Shown one piece after another: positions 9,134 to 19,687 of a stretch of 64,000 bases of DNA. The translations under genes and the position numbers were made by a program. Position 1 is the first letter of the stretch; every line of letters starts with the position of its first letter. The DNA is from Cordylochernes scorpioides. Its lineage: Eukaryota > Arthropoda > Arachnida > Pseudoscorpiones > Chernetidae. Under the pieces are notes generated by a model. It searched no databases, was not told the origin of the DNA, and worked only from the letters and a program-made list of their open reading frames with translations. The stretch covers positions 30,879,363 through 30,943,362 of the forward strand of contig CP092868.1 of assembly GCA_030710605.1 (NCBI GenBank), given 5' to 3'.

Positions 9134-10310
9134 ATGCCGTCACTACAGGATAAAGCACTCTTGGTGAAATGTTTTAATTGTGATTCAGAATCTGCCACTG
9201 AAACTTTACGAGCGTTTCGTTCCTTTAAAGATTTTCGAAGCGGTAAAGGACCAATGAGTTGCTACTCTCTAAAGCGATTGATTAAAAGTTTTGAGGAAAC
9301 TGGATCTCTGGAAGCAAAACCTCGGAGTGGAAGACCATCGACATGCAAGTCAGTGGCTGTTACGGTTTTTCAGAATGCTGAAGCTATTGAAACGTTATCC
9401 ACGTATGGAGAAGTAAGTGCTAGACAAGTTTCTCGACAAATGGGGATTTCGTATGGAACAGTTTGGAGAGAACACACATTTAGAATTTTTCTATAAAAAT
9501 ATCCTAACAAAATTCAAAGTTTCCACGAGTTGAAAGTCAGCGATTTTGAGAAGCGTCAAGAATTCGCTGCATGGGTTTTCTGGCAAATTGATATTGATGA
9601 AAACTGGCTGTCAAATGTTCTAAGAACAGATGATGCTCACTTTTATCTAAAGGGAGAATTTAACATTCAAAACTGCCTCATTTTGGCAACAGAAAACCCT
9701 AGGATTTTTACAGAAATACCACTTCATCAGCACAGAGTTACAGTTTTGTGTGGGTTCACTTCTTCTTTTATTATTGGGCCATTTTTCTTTGAAAAAATCA
9801 ATGGTAGAACTTTTAAACCCGTTTTTGTAACTGGTGAACGTTATTTTCAACTTTTGAGAGAAAAGGTTATTCCCATATTGCAGGACAGACAAGCACTAAG
9901 CGAAATAACATTCATGCAAGATGAGGACCTCCTCATATCTCCCGCGGTGCCAAACAATTGCTGAAGGATACGTTCAGTGGATTTCGTTGATAAGTCGCCA
10001 CTTTATATACCAGTAGCCTCCAATATCACCAGACTTGACGCCTTACAATTTCGGTTATGGGGGTACATTAAGTCGCGTTTTTATCGATGCCGGCCTACCA
10101 CATTGGCCATGTTGAAGGCTTCTATCAGATGGCACGTTTTATAAATTTCAACTATTTAATTGTGACCATTCTGTCATCTATCGTCTGCAGGCGGTGTTTG
10201 AAAATGAAGGGCGCCACATTGAGCAAGGATTGTGACTTAATACAAGAGAGAAGGCAGTTACCTCATGTGTTATATTTTGCAGCTCTTTGTTTTGGGTTAT
10301 GGGAATAATA
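9134..10310 (+). pseudogene. Mariner/Tc1-superfamily transposase, broken
   Basis: 9134-9493 encodes an N-terminal helix-turn-helix region (FRSFKDFRSGKGPMSCYSLK, then GSLEAKPRSGRPST, then SARQVSRQMGISYGTVWRE). A single in-frame TAA (9494-9496) interrupts it, and the same frame continues to 9961 with the catalytic half: VLRTDDAHFYLKG (first Asp), VTVLCGFTSSFIIGPFFF, and QDEDL where QDGA/QDNA is usual (second Asp). A frameshift near 9935 moves the rest (about 9940-10090) to another frame, where SPDLTPYNF carries the third acidic residue. Cut-and-paste DNA transposase of the insect-type mariner relatives, normally about 340 residues. The stop, the frameshift and the altered second motif make this copy inactive. 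Confidence 0.85.
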
Positions 10311-11315
10311 AATGCTGTCCTCACATCTTGACTATTTTTTTCTGTAAACAGTATTTTTTTGTTTGTCATTTGCCCACATCTTATATTATGTCGTGCAGGT
10401 CAAAGTGTTATAACATCTCGAATAACACTGGTATACACAATTTTAACCCTTATGTTTAGTTTATCGCTTTTCGCTCATTAGAAGAAATTGCATAAGGAAT
10501 AATCTCTGTATCCCCCCCAACTTTAGATGTTTTGCGCAAAAAATAATACAAAATGATTTTACTACCACGTTTTTCAACGCAAAAGGTCGATTTAAAAATG
10601 ATTCTTTTTTAGGGGATACATTTTCAAAATTATGTACAGTATAATAAACAATGATAACATTTGACAAACCCATAGGATATTTGGAATAAAGTACGACAAA
10701 TATATTTTGTCACTCCCCTCTATATTTCATTTTTATATCATGACAAATATCCAGTTAAATAGTCAAGTGTCGACAATTAGTCAAGAAACTATACATTCCT
10801 TATAGCACGAAATCCTATTAGTAGTGCCATCATAATTTTTGGTACTATATTAACATTTCAAAAATCGTGTATTGATATCAGTAGTTATTTTCAAACATTC
10901 AATTTATTTCACAAAACTCCATCTAAAATATAAATATTTTTTGCTACATGTTTTAATTTGCATATACCTATTTTACATATCTCAGATTGTATTTAAAAAT
11001 CGTCAACCAATTCTTCTAACTTTTGGCGAAATGGTGTTTTATTAATTTATCATTTGATATTATTAGGGTTCTTTCCTGGTATTCAAAAAGGAAAAATACG
11101 TGTCGTTCATTTATATTTTTCAATTTATCAAACAATTTGGCCGCTAAATCTCTGATTCTGGTAGAGCGCCATCTAGTGAATAAAGTTGTAACTAAAATCA
11201 ATTCCGAATTTTTCATTATTTGCCATAAAAAATCCCATTGCATCCTGAACACAATGGTGTTTACCGCATTTCTCTAGCGCAAATATTCGCGGAGTTATTA
11301 ATTTTTAAAGTTGTG
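10311..11315 (+). other. AT-rich non-coding stretch downstream of the mariner pseudogene
   Basis: No coding similarity on either strand; the open frames here are short and compositionally AT-rich. It may be the element's own 3' flank, because a mariner-like terminus closes it at 11316-11340. Confidence 0.5.
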
Positions 11316-11340
11316 CGGGACTTTTGGATCACCCTGTATA
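11316..11340 (+). repeat. Mariner-like terminal repeat
   Basis: CGGGACTTTTGGATCACCCT followed by GTATA looks like the 3' end of a mariner terminal repeat (typical ending ...GATCACCCTGTATA). I found no matching inverted copy upstream of 9134, so the link to that transposase is inferred from distance and orientation only. Confidence 0.5.
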
Positions 11341-11426
11341 TAAAAGAGAGAAAAATTTACTAAAGGCCAGGAGAACTTGATATGCGTCGGGGAGATCAAT
11401 TTTACGGTTAAAAACATGAGGGAAGT

Positions 11427-12730
11427 TTAAATAAAGGACAGGAGAGGATGATAAGCTTCTGGAAGTTCAATTTTTCTATTGATGCTGTTCAGTTTGTGGG
11501 ATACTATGGATTCTAGAATGAGTCTTTGGTGTAAGATATGTATGTACCTGTAATGTATGGTGGGGTTTTTGATGTTGAAAGTGTGGCCTGTGCTCTGCAT
11601 ATGTTGATAAATGAGGGACCTGGTATCTTGTCTGGAAATATTACGGGAATGTTGAGTCATCCTGATGGACACAGATCTACCCGTCTCACCAACGTAAGTG
11701 GCAGGACACTGTTCACATGAGACGGAGTAGACTGTGCCCACAGAACGAAGGGGATCAGGAGGAGCTGAGGACTTAGTATGAGGATGACGGAGGGATGAAA
11801 GAAGGTTCGGGGAGTTTTTATATATGGTACGGATGCCATTGGATTTAAGTTTTCTGGCTATATCAACTGAGGAGGGGGAGTAAGGGAGAAAACACAATGA
11901 TCTGTAAGTCATGGAAGGATTAGAAGTTGTAGGTGTATAAGTATATTTATTAATGAACGAGAGCGGAAAAGAAACTGCGGAGAGCTGGGTTATGATGTGA
12001 TTTCTTTCTATTATTTTAAAGATGTCTATGGAACAATGGGCGAATATTCTTTTTGTAAGAGTTCTAACAATTTTGATTTTATGGGAGGTAGGACAGTGAG
12101 AATTGTAGTAAGTGTAGTAGGGGGGGGGGGAATTGTTTTTTATGATAAACTGTAGCGTGAAATGAGGATGGGGTGCGAATAATTAAAATATCTAGGAATG
12201 GGATAACATGGTTAGTTTCAGTTTCTAGAGTAAAGGAAATATCATGGTTGTAATTATTAAGGGTTAATAGTATGAAGCTCTCCTGACCTTTTTTGCATAT
12301 ACAGAAGATATCATCAATGTATCTTCGCCAGAACTGAATTTCTGTAGAGAGGGTATGGGTGATCCATTCATCTATATTCTAGTCATGACTATTTCAGCAA
12401 TAATGGTAGATAGAGGGCTACCCATTGGGGAGCCCCTGAACTGTCTATAATGGTGCTGTAGGAATGTGAATGTGTTCATGCTTAAGCATATTTTGGTAAG
12501 TTGGACTATGGTTGAAGAAGTGTGGGTATCGACATTTTGCGATTGAAGGAAATGAATCAAGCTATCTGTGATGAGTTCATGAGGAAGACAGAGTTAGAGG
12601 GAGGTGACGTCGAAGGAACACATAGTAAAGGCAGGATCAGGTTTAAGAGTTGTTAATTCATTAACAAAGTGAGGGGTGCTGTTAATAGAAAGGGTATTAT
12701 GTTTTTTTATCGTCTAAATTCAATCTAGGA
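11427..12730 (-). pseudogene. Penelope-like retroelement: RT and GIY-YIG endonuclease, broken
   Basis: On the minus strand, in order: RT motif with SFDVTSL (12601-12620), the block RGSPMGSPLSTIIAEIVM (about 12440-12385), the catalytic box FWRRYIDDIFCICKKG (about 12330-12290), then in 11912-11427 a GIY-YIG nuclease (VYSVSCEQCPATYVGETGRS and a following HSRN region). This RT plus C-terminal GIY-YIG order is specific to Penelope-like elements, which prime reverse transcription at a nick made by that nuclease. Stops and frameshifts break the RT, while the last 161 codons are open. The 5' part of the ORF is missing beyond about 12740. It is the likely coding relative of the many short Penelope-type fragments elsewhere in the window. 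Confidence 0.88.
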
Positions 12731-13040
12731 AGAATGCTTTATCTATAAAGGTTTTTACTTCACGTCTTTTTCTTTCAATTCAATCCGTTTTTTTTTTTTT
12801 TTTTGCAGCACCATATACCATGAAATTATTATTTTAAAAAGTTTTTATATTGAAAAAAAAAAAACACAACTAGTGAGAGAGAGAGAGAGAGAAAAAGAGA
12901 GATAGTTTCTTTTAAAACATTTTAGACAATGTTCTGTCTTTAAAAAAATGATTTCCATACATTAAAAATAATAACATCAAATTTTTGATTTCCTTGCACT
13001 AATAACAATAACAACAAATTAAGTAAAAGGCATCGCCTGA
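12731..13040. repeat. Low-complexity stretch: poly-T and GA microsatellite
   Basis: Contains a T run (about 12788-12804), an A run near 12857 and a GA-rich microsatellite (about 12871-12902). Nothing else recognisable. Confidence 0.7.
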
Positions 13041-13565
13041 TCGTATAAATAAATTTGCTGTTTGCTTGCGCCATTTGAGGACCAAACAGCCCGAAACACG
13101 TACCTGGTTATCTTTATTTAATCAAGAAAGAGTAATTAGCTAATTCTGGAATAAATTAAAAATCAATGATTAGTTGATATTTATTCTGACAGCCATATCC
13201 ACAATTAGGATAATTGCGTGTATATATTACATTATATACAATTAACACAATTGAACATTAGGAATCATGAAAATTAAACGTTCGATGTCAAATTTTGCAT
13301 ATAGCAATTAGAAATAGTAGCTTGAAATATGTACAGTCAACACTTTAGCCTTGAAATATACATACTGCAGAATCTATTAAACTTAATGTATTGGTCTTTA
13401 TTGCAAGCAACTTGTTTTGTATTAGTCAGGTAAAGTTGGTTTTCTTCCCTTAATTCAGAAGTTAATTCTGACAGATGGTGCAAGCCATTAGCAACTTTTA
13501 GTTGCATGATCAGATGTCTTTTTTCTTAATTTATCTACCTGACCCCAATACGATAACAACAAAGT
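13041..13565 (+). repeat. Two fragments of dispersed family A (Penelope-related)
   Basis: 13050-13200 and about 13435-13560 match pieces of the family seen at 21290-21520, 22925-23035, 44300-44470, 51965-52080 and 53320-53460. Shared marks are CAGCCCGAAAC, an AATCAAGAAxxGG segment, TATTxxGATAGATGG-like and GCAAGCCATxAGCAACTTT. The first fragment keeps the GAAAC side of a hammerhead-like core, but its CTGATGA side has decayed to CATTTGAGG. Confidence 0.65.
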
Positions 13566-14050
13566 TTTAAAATAATAATAATAAAATAAATAAAAGTTCT
13601 ATTGAAAAGGTAGTAGTGAGTTTCTTTTACCTAATTTTTAACATGTTTTGTTTGAAAAAAAGAAGAAATTTCTATACATTAAAACGATACGAGTGTTAGA
13701 AAATTTGATTTCCTAGCAAATATATTCTATGATATATTTTATCATCATATAGAACGTGTGCAAAAATAATTACATGAAGAAATACGTGAACAGAAATAAA
13801 AAAGAAACTTTACCAAAATATTCTCGTTGTATAAAATAAATTACGTTGAAATTTTATTTTAAATTGAAATTAAAAAATCATAAATACCCTAATCTCGTTT
13901 ATAATACATATAGAAATATATAATCTTTGCCCAATTAGTTTTTAGGCTTTTTTTATATGATGATTGTATTAAAGAAATTTTTTTTAAGGAATATGTTTAA
14001 AGTAAAAAATTAACAGAAAAAAATAAAAGAGTTGTCAAAACGAAAATAAT
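13566..14050. other. AT-rich spacer
   Basis: No coding or repeat signal recognised beyond A/T runs. Confidence 0.5.
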
Positions 14051-14320
14051 ATTGTACGATCCAAAAAAGTATTCAAACGAAAATAGAGGCAAAAAGGAAA
14101 GAAGAAGAATGTCAGACGAGCCGCCAGACAAACAACGGAAAACAATCCGAAATAGAGAGAAAGAATACAGGGTGGCCAATCCAGAAACCCAAGTATTACG
14201 ATTGCATTCGGTAGAAATTTATTGCCCCATCGGCCTTCGCGGCAATGGCTGAGCGGTAAGCACGTGGTTGGAGCTTCAAGGTCGCACTCAGCTTAGCCTA
14301 AACCAGTCTAGACCAGTCTG

Positions 14321-14986
14321 ATGATGGCCGGTCAGGTGGCTACAGGCGTTGACTGCTCCCGCCGCCCCAACTTCTCTGAGCACGAGACTCAAGTCCTCCT
14401 TTCCGAAGTCCGAAAATATCAAGATCTTCTTTTTTCAGTTCGTACAGACCGGGAAACCAAACGTCATGTATGGACATCTATAACAGGTACTGTTAATTCA
14501 CTTAATCCTGATGGCAAAGTCCGTGAAGTTCGAGAAATTAAGAAGAAATGGCTTAATCTAAAAAATCTTAGTAAAAGAAGATCAGCAAAACAGGTAGAGA
14601 AGATGAAAGAAGCGACTCCTGAATCTCCACAAAGCGGTGAGTTAGTTATTGATTGGCCAGGTGAAGATGTTGATACATCGCGAGAATCAACCGTTTTACC
14701 AACTAGACCTGACCTTCAAATCATCCCTATACCTCAAACACAACCACAACCATCACCACCAATGTCGGAATTTGATTCTGTCGAGGTCGAATGCAAGCTT
14801 GAAATACCTGGTGAAGATGAAAAAATGTCAGAAAAAGATGACTTACCCAAATTATCCATTGAAGAACAAAGATTAGAAGTTGAAAAAGAACGATTAGTAG
14901 TGGAACGAGACATTTTAGGTGTACTACAATCCATCCTACAGATTCAGTGCCAACTCCTCATCTTCAAACAGAAGAAACCAAGATAG
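14321..14986 (+). CDS. Myb/SANT-like DNA-binding domain protein (NAIF1/MSANTD type)
   Basis: Intact 221-codon single-exon frame. Residues about 15-90 form a Myb/SANT-like trihelix (RRPNFSEHETQVLLSEVRKY ... VWTSITGTVNSLNP ... VREIKKKWLNLKNLSKRR), with the regular aromatic positions of the Myb_DNA-bind_5 group. An acidic, proline/glutamine-rich linker follows (LQIIPIPQTQPQPSPP). The C-terminus is a charged helix (EEQRLEVEKERLVVERDILG) that fits dimerisation. Such proteins are either nuclear DNA-binding host proteins or the accessory Myb protein of PIF/Harbinger transposons; no Harbinger nuclease is nearby. Two adjacent ATGs (14321, 14324) could start it. It is the only intact frame outside LTR and LINE elements, which suggests selection or a recent arrival. 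A GTGAGT donor-like site lies downstream near 15063. Confidence 0.75.
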   Translation: MMAGQVATGVDCSRRPNFSEHETQVLLSEVRKYQDLLFSVRTDRETKRHVWTSITGTVNSLNPDGKVREVREIKKKWLNLKNLSKRRSAKQVEKMKEATPESPQSGELVIDWPGEDVDTSRESTVLPTRPDLQIIPIPQTQPQPSPPMSEFDSVEVECKLEIPGEDEKMSEKDDLPKLSIEEQRLEVEKERLVVERDILGVLQSILQIQCQLLIFKQKKPR

Positions 14987-14999
14987 TGTGCCTTAGGAT

Positions 15000-17575
15000 T
15001 TCAACCTTGAGGTGATACCAACCTGCCCAGTTCTGGTGGCAGGCTGCCAGTTCTTTCTCTCAGGTGAGTAATCTTTTTTATCTCAAATGATGGCCTCCCT
15101 TTTTCCCCCTAGCTTAGCTTACCTTTTTTCCTGGTACTTGTTATTGCCCTTGTCGCTGGCATCCCCCCTTCCCTGTAAACCAATTACGTTATTTACCTAT
15201 TCTATTTATATTTACTTCTATAAGAGCTTTTCGAATGTTTACTGTTGTTATTAAATCGTCTGCGTGCCATTTAGAAGGTTACATAACGCCAAATTTGTTT
15301 ACATTCATAAAAGAAATACGTTTAAATGTGACATATTTAAATTGAAAAATTTTACGTTAAATTATAATTAGAATTTATACGTTATATTTGTGTTTTCTAA
15401 AGAGAATTTATAATTTCTAATTAAATAAAATTGTTTCAATTTAATTTGGAGATTAATATTTGGGGAATATATTTATACTAAAATATTTCTAAGACATGTT
15501 ATTTACGAGATAAATGTGCATAGAAATGATTATTTTTTATTCCTGAAATAAATATGCTATTGTTTTATCAAAATGCTACTTTTTCCGCGCTTTTTTTTTT
15601 TTGAAAATTAATTAGTTTAAATTAAAATTATAATATTTTATACGAATTATATCTTTAATATTATTTCTATGTGAGAATTTAATGATAAAACATTACTCCA
15701 CACAAGTTGTTTCAATTAAATACAATAATTTAGAAGAAAAAAAACAATAAATATATATATAATTAAAAAATCTAATATTAAATTCAATAGCTATTAATGT
15801 AATGCAACACATTCTAAACGTTATTATGCGTGTAAAACATTTAATTTTCTTTTCCAATTCATATTAAGAAAGAAATAATTGCCAGTTAATATTTATCACA
15901 AAACATTTTTCAAATATTCATTTATATCCAAATGTTTGAGCCAAAAAAAAAAAAATCAACAAACCAAAGAGAATTATGTTTTTATGTGCTTCCATTATTA
16001 CATTTACACATCATCTTTTTATTTTAATTATTGAGACGATAAATATCACAGACGATCTTTTAATATATAAAAAAAAAAAAAGTGAAAATGATATTGGCAT
16101 AAAGATGCTCAATAAGTACTTAGGGGGAAAAATCTTAACTAATTATAATTAGAATTGATAATTTCAATTAAACAACGATTACTATATTCATTTAAATAAT
16201 GAAATGTTTTAGAGTATTAAGAGAGAGGTTTTACATTTTAAGTGCAATTTAATGAGAAAAAAAAACTGGCAAAAAAAAAAAAGGTTTCAACAATATAATA
16301 TGAATATAGATTAGCTTCTAGTAATAAAAAATAATATAAATTAGTTTTAGAAATTTTTAATTAATGTTATTAATGAAACTTTGGTGAAACCTTTGTAAAA
16401 TATATGCAAGATATATATTTACTAATTATATATATATATACTAAATTCATTTAAAAATGAGTACTTACTATGAATTAAATATATTCAAAAAAAGAATTAT
16501 GGCATGTTTTGTGCTTTTACTATTTTTATATAAGCCATTTATTTGTATTGTTTTCATATATTTTTTCATAAATATATATGAGATTATTATGCATAATAAA
16601 TTATTCAAAAATGTTTAATTCCTTTTAAATTTCAAGTTAATTTTAAACATATATTTCATTGAAAATGCATTGATATTTTACGATATTTGTAGATATAGAT
16701 AGCTATAATTTTTATGTTTTATAATAATCTATTTAGTGAAAAGGTTTTAGCATCTCAAAAAAATAAAATAGTAGAAAATTCGATTTTAATATTTTTATTT
16801 ACTAAAAATATAATAGCAAATTTAATTGATCTATGTTAATTGTTTTGTTGTCGTCTTTGCAATATTATGGCAAGTCGCAAAATGAAACTCATTTTATTTT
16901 TAAACAACTTCTTTCATTTGCCATGAAGATACTCACCATTTTACAAAAGTTGTATATTTTCATACATTAAAAATATTGCCAAATGCATTCTCTTTTGATA
17001 TATCCTTTTTTTTTTTTTTTCAATTATATACTCGTTTATACATAAAAATCGCTCATAATTTTTACTCATTTTACTTTTAATTTGACATTTTTTACAGTGT
17101 ATATATTTGATGTATAAATGATTTATGTGTATATATTTTTTGATATTCTTAAATGAATCTCTACAGTTTTTGTGATACTTATACAAAAGCAATTATATCA
17201 TTTATGATACCATGTCCATGGCTCGTTCTTTCATACAAAACAAAACATTTTTAGTCACATTACCGGACATATTAAACATTTTTATTTGCTATTACCTTAT
17301 GTGGTAAAAAAGGTTTTGCGTCAGATGTCATGCCAAATATTAATATTAATATGAGATGGAAGCGGATCCCCCTGTATTCCGCCTCCCTCTTGGTCAATTC
17401 TATACTTACATACTACATTTGTAAGTATATAACATGGTACATGCTCTTGGTTTGCGTAACGTGGATTATTTCCAAATTCTCCTGTAATATTCTTGTTTAG
17501 TTTTTGATACGTATAAATATATGGTAAATTTATTATTTTATATATAGTTGTGTGTGTCTTGGCGTTTTTTTTTTT
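15000..17575. other. Long AT-rich non-coding stretch
   Basis: 2.6 kb of AT-rich DNA with many A/T runs. I see no coding similarity, RNA gene or repeat boundary that I can support. Confidence 0.6.
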
Positions 17576-17577
17576 TT

Positions 17578-17633
17578 AGGGTTATCACGTTTAAGTATAG
17601 ATAAAGGAGATTTCAGGTTCGAATCCTGACATG
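17578..17633 (+). pseudogene. tRNA-like fragment (truncated tRNA or SINE head)
   Basis: GGTTATCACGTTT resembles the D-loop to anticodon-stem part of Val/Asp/Glu-type tRNAs, and CAGGTTCGAATCCTG is a perfect T-arm with B-box GGTTCGAATCC. The acceptor 5' part and part of the anticodon region are missing, and a T run follows. It is not a functional tRNA. Confidence 0.55.
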
Positions 17634-17672
17634 ACCTTTTTTTTTTTTGTAGGGACCCATATTTGCCTTAAC

Positions 17673-17780
17673 GTACACGCTTGTTCGGCGGTACATATAC
17701 TACAATAGGAACGATACAGAGAAGATTAGCATGGCCCCTGCGCAAGGATGACACGCAAAATCGTGAAGCGTTCCATATTT
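17673..17780 (+). pseudogene. U6: U6 snRNA retrocopy with target-site duplication
   Basis: Nearly full-length U6 spliceosomal RNA. The ACAGAGA region (CGATACAGAGAAGATTAGCA) and the block GGCCCCTGCGCAAGGATGAC are intact; the 5' stem has several changes (GTACACGCTTGTTCGG). The 16-bp direct repeat CCATATTTGCCTTAAC flanks it (17657-17672 and 17773-17788), its second copy overlapping the U6 3' end. This marks LINE-type retroposition. No TATA/PSE type promoter is seen upstream, so it is best read as a processed pseudogene. Confidence 0.85.
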
Positions 17781-17805
17781 GCCTTAACAACTTCGTGTCA
17801 TAGTT

Positions 17806-17870
17806 ACACTCATGGACAAAACTCTTAAGGAAGTGGTACCTTTTAGCATGTATATCGGTATTTATGTGTT
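17806..17870 (+). repeat. MITE family D, left end
   Basis: TTACACTCATGGACAAAACT begins a terminal sequence shared with 24260, 43003-43783, 52664-52858 and, inverted, with 21880-21905 and 22160-22205. Tc1/mariner-like by its TA-rich border. A matching right end lies 4 kb away at about 21755-21905, so one copy may have been split by later insertions. Confidence 0.7.
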
Positions 17871-17892
17871 AAGACACTTTTTTTATTTAGAG

Positions 17893-18049
17893 AAAGGTAA
17901 ACGATAAACTGCCGAAACCGCTGGGAGGGTTTATCATTGTGATAAGGGAAGTATGTTTTATTTGAAATGTCCGCACTATAAATAGTTTATATATCGTAAT
18001 ATAAATGGCGTGACAGTGTATGAAGCTCATCCAATCACATGAGCTTGGC
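17893..18049 (+). repeat. Family B foldback element, fragment
   Basis: Contains CCGAAACCGCTGGGAGGGTT, the core segment shared with 20467-20659, 21535-21690, 49027-49330, 50690-50750 and 53190-53300. Only the inner part is recognisable. Confidence 0.6.
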
Positions 18050-18152
18050 AAGAAAACCTGATTATCGTAAAGATAGAGGCTGCCTGGCCGGCATTCATAT
18101 TTCTTGAAAATAAAGATACTTCGTCCAGTATAAATCTTTTTATTATCTCGAC

Positions 18153-18182
18153 GTTTCAACAAAAAGCTTTTGTCCTCGTCAG
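18153..18182 (-). ncRNA. Hammerhead-like ribozyme core, left arm
   Basis: Minus strand: CTGACGAG, a hairpin of GACAAAA against TTTTTGTT, then GAAAC. This is the conserved CUGANGA / stem II / GAAA layout of hammerhead ribozymes, which are known in Penelope-like elements. Stem I and the cleavage-site stem III are not evident, so activity is doubtful. Confidence 0.45.
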
Positions 18183-18263
18183 GAGCAAACAAAAATGAAA
18201 ACATTTAGCAAGGCGTTAAAAATTATTCTAAGGTTCTAAGGGCGTTCTCACGCGATCTTGCTC

Positions 18264-18293
18264 CTGACGAGGACAAAAGCTTTTTGTCGAAAC
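18264..18293 (+). ncRNA. Hammerhead-like ribozyme core, right arm
   Basis: CTGACGA then G-GACAAAAGC-TTTTTGTC closing stem II, then GAAAC. Stem II pairs fully (GACAAAA/TTTTGTC). Stem III would be very short and stem I is not visible. Confidence 0.5.
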
Positions 18294-18428
18294 GTCGAGG
18301 TAATAAAAAGATTTATACTGGCCGAAGTATCTTTTTTCAAGAAAAAGAAAACCTGATGGATTTAATAAATATAACGAGAGATAGATGAAAATTTTACGCC
18401 GGTAGGGAATTGATCTATAAAAATAAAG

Positions 18429-18824
18429 GTCAACTCTCCCGGCAAGATAGACGCTAAATCTTAGCGCCATATATTGACCATCTTCATAAACTAGCGGCCT
18501 CGGGTCGGTGACAAAGCCACAACACCAGCTTTGGCAAACTGAGAAACCTCCACCTAGAGACCATGGTTTCGGGTTAATGGTCCTCGTTAGCCCAGGTCGA
18601 ACTTTATTCCATGAGATTTACAAGAGATATTTGTCTGGTAGATTGGCTAGGCCTAATCTAGACTGAAAAGGGCCATTAGCCTGAAAGCATGGTCTCCAGA
18701 TGGATGCTTCTCAGTTTACCAAAGCTGGTGTTGTGGCTTTAAACCAACCCGAGGCCGCTAGTTTGCTGAGACGGTCAATAGATGGCACTTAGTTTTAACG
18801 TCTATTTTGCCGGGAGAGGTGACC
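18429..18824. mobile_element. MITE family C, full copy with long inverted repeats
   Basis: Left end GGTCAACTCTCCCGGCAAGA and right end (reverse complement) GGTCACCTCTCCCGGCAAAA open inverted repeats of roughly 130 bp that also include GGTCGGTGACAAAGCCACAA on one side and its complement on the other. The middle is unique sequence. No coding capacity. Related copies: 20961-21189, 62348-62720 and the mosaic at 27035-28165. Confidence 0.8.
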
Positions 18825-19313
18825 TATATATATATCAATTTTATAGGTTCTGGATGCCCTAAAAATGTAAATTGACATATTCCATAACATTGTTAAATTA
18901 CATATCAATTTAAAATTTTCAGTTGTAAATATCCATGCTGCGCGTGTATGTTTTTGTAAATATTTCTTGTAAGATATAGTCGATGTTTTATTAAGTCCGT
19001 TGAAGAGCGATTATCACTTGAAAGCTAGCGTTTTGTAATAAAAAGAAACTCATTGTGAAAAAATATTTTGTAATTTTAAAACGTTTTTCACATTTTTATC
19101 ATGAATACCATGGTTTCAGTAAAAACAATTCTATGTCCGTTTGGGATTAAAAGACCACGTGTTATTACATACACACAAAAACCTTTATTAAGACACACAG
19201 GTCTTACAGTGGATTCTCCTTGGGGTTAAAAGACGGAGAAACCTATGAAAGTGGGAAATATACAAAGGGGTAAAAATGGAGAAAGATTATATACACATGA
19301 TAAATATATACAG

Positions 19314-19687
19314 TTTTTAAATATTATTTTAAATATATATTAATAATAATAAATATTATTAGATTTTTTAATATTTATTTATTTTTTAAATTTCTCTCAT
19401 TATAAATATTTATATAATTTATTTAAAAGATCATAGTCTTTTGTGAGTTAAATATTTGTTTTTTGACTTGTGTTTAGATGTTGTACAAAATTTGAAATAT
19501 CGCGTGAGAACGCCCTTGCAGCCTTAGAATAATTTCTAACGCTTTGCCAAATGTTTTAATTTTTGTTCGCTCCTGACGAGGACAAAAGCTTTTTGTCGAA
19601 ACGTCGAGACAATAAAAAGATTTACTGGCCGAAGTGTCTTTAATTTGAAGAACTATGAATGCCGGCCAGGCAGCCTCTATCTTTACG
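19314..19687 (+). mobile_element. Penelope-derived insertion with 14-bp duplication
   Basis: ATAAATATATACAG occurs on both sides (19300-19313 and 19688-19701), and the uninterrupted paralogue at about 47739-47752 shows a single copy. The last 190 bp match the 18063-18344 insertion, including the CTGACGAG...GAAACGTCGAG core; the first half is AT-rich and unmatched. Confidence 0.8.
19573..19602 (+). ncRNA. Hammerhead-like ribozyme core
   Basis: CTGACGA, stem II GGACAAAAGC/TTTTTGTC, GAAAC. Identical in the core to 18264-18293. Activity not shown; stem I is not evident. Confidence 0.5.

Larger units (their letters stand above)
18063..18344 (+). mobile_element. Penelope-derived palindromic insertion with 13-bp duplication
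   Basis: The direct repeat AAGAAAACCTGAT flanks it at 18050-18062 and 18345-18357. Inside, two long inverted arms (about 18110-18190 and 18257-18335) each carry GACGAGGACAAAAGC and GAAACGTCGAG, like the inverted pseudo-LTRs of Penelope-like elements. Related insertions lie at 19314-19687 and 26886-27022. No ORF. Confidence 0.75.

Noticed and set aside
14240-14300. tRNA-like segment upstream of the Myb/SANT ORF (GGCTGAGCGGTAAGC)
   Set aside because: The A-box-like part is suggestive but no B-box GGTTCGANNCC follows, so a SINE head cannot be supported.
17578-17633. Functional tRNA gene
   Set aside because: The acceptor and D-arm 5' part are missing, so no cloverleaf can form.
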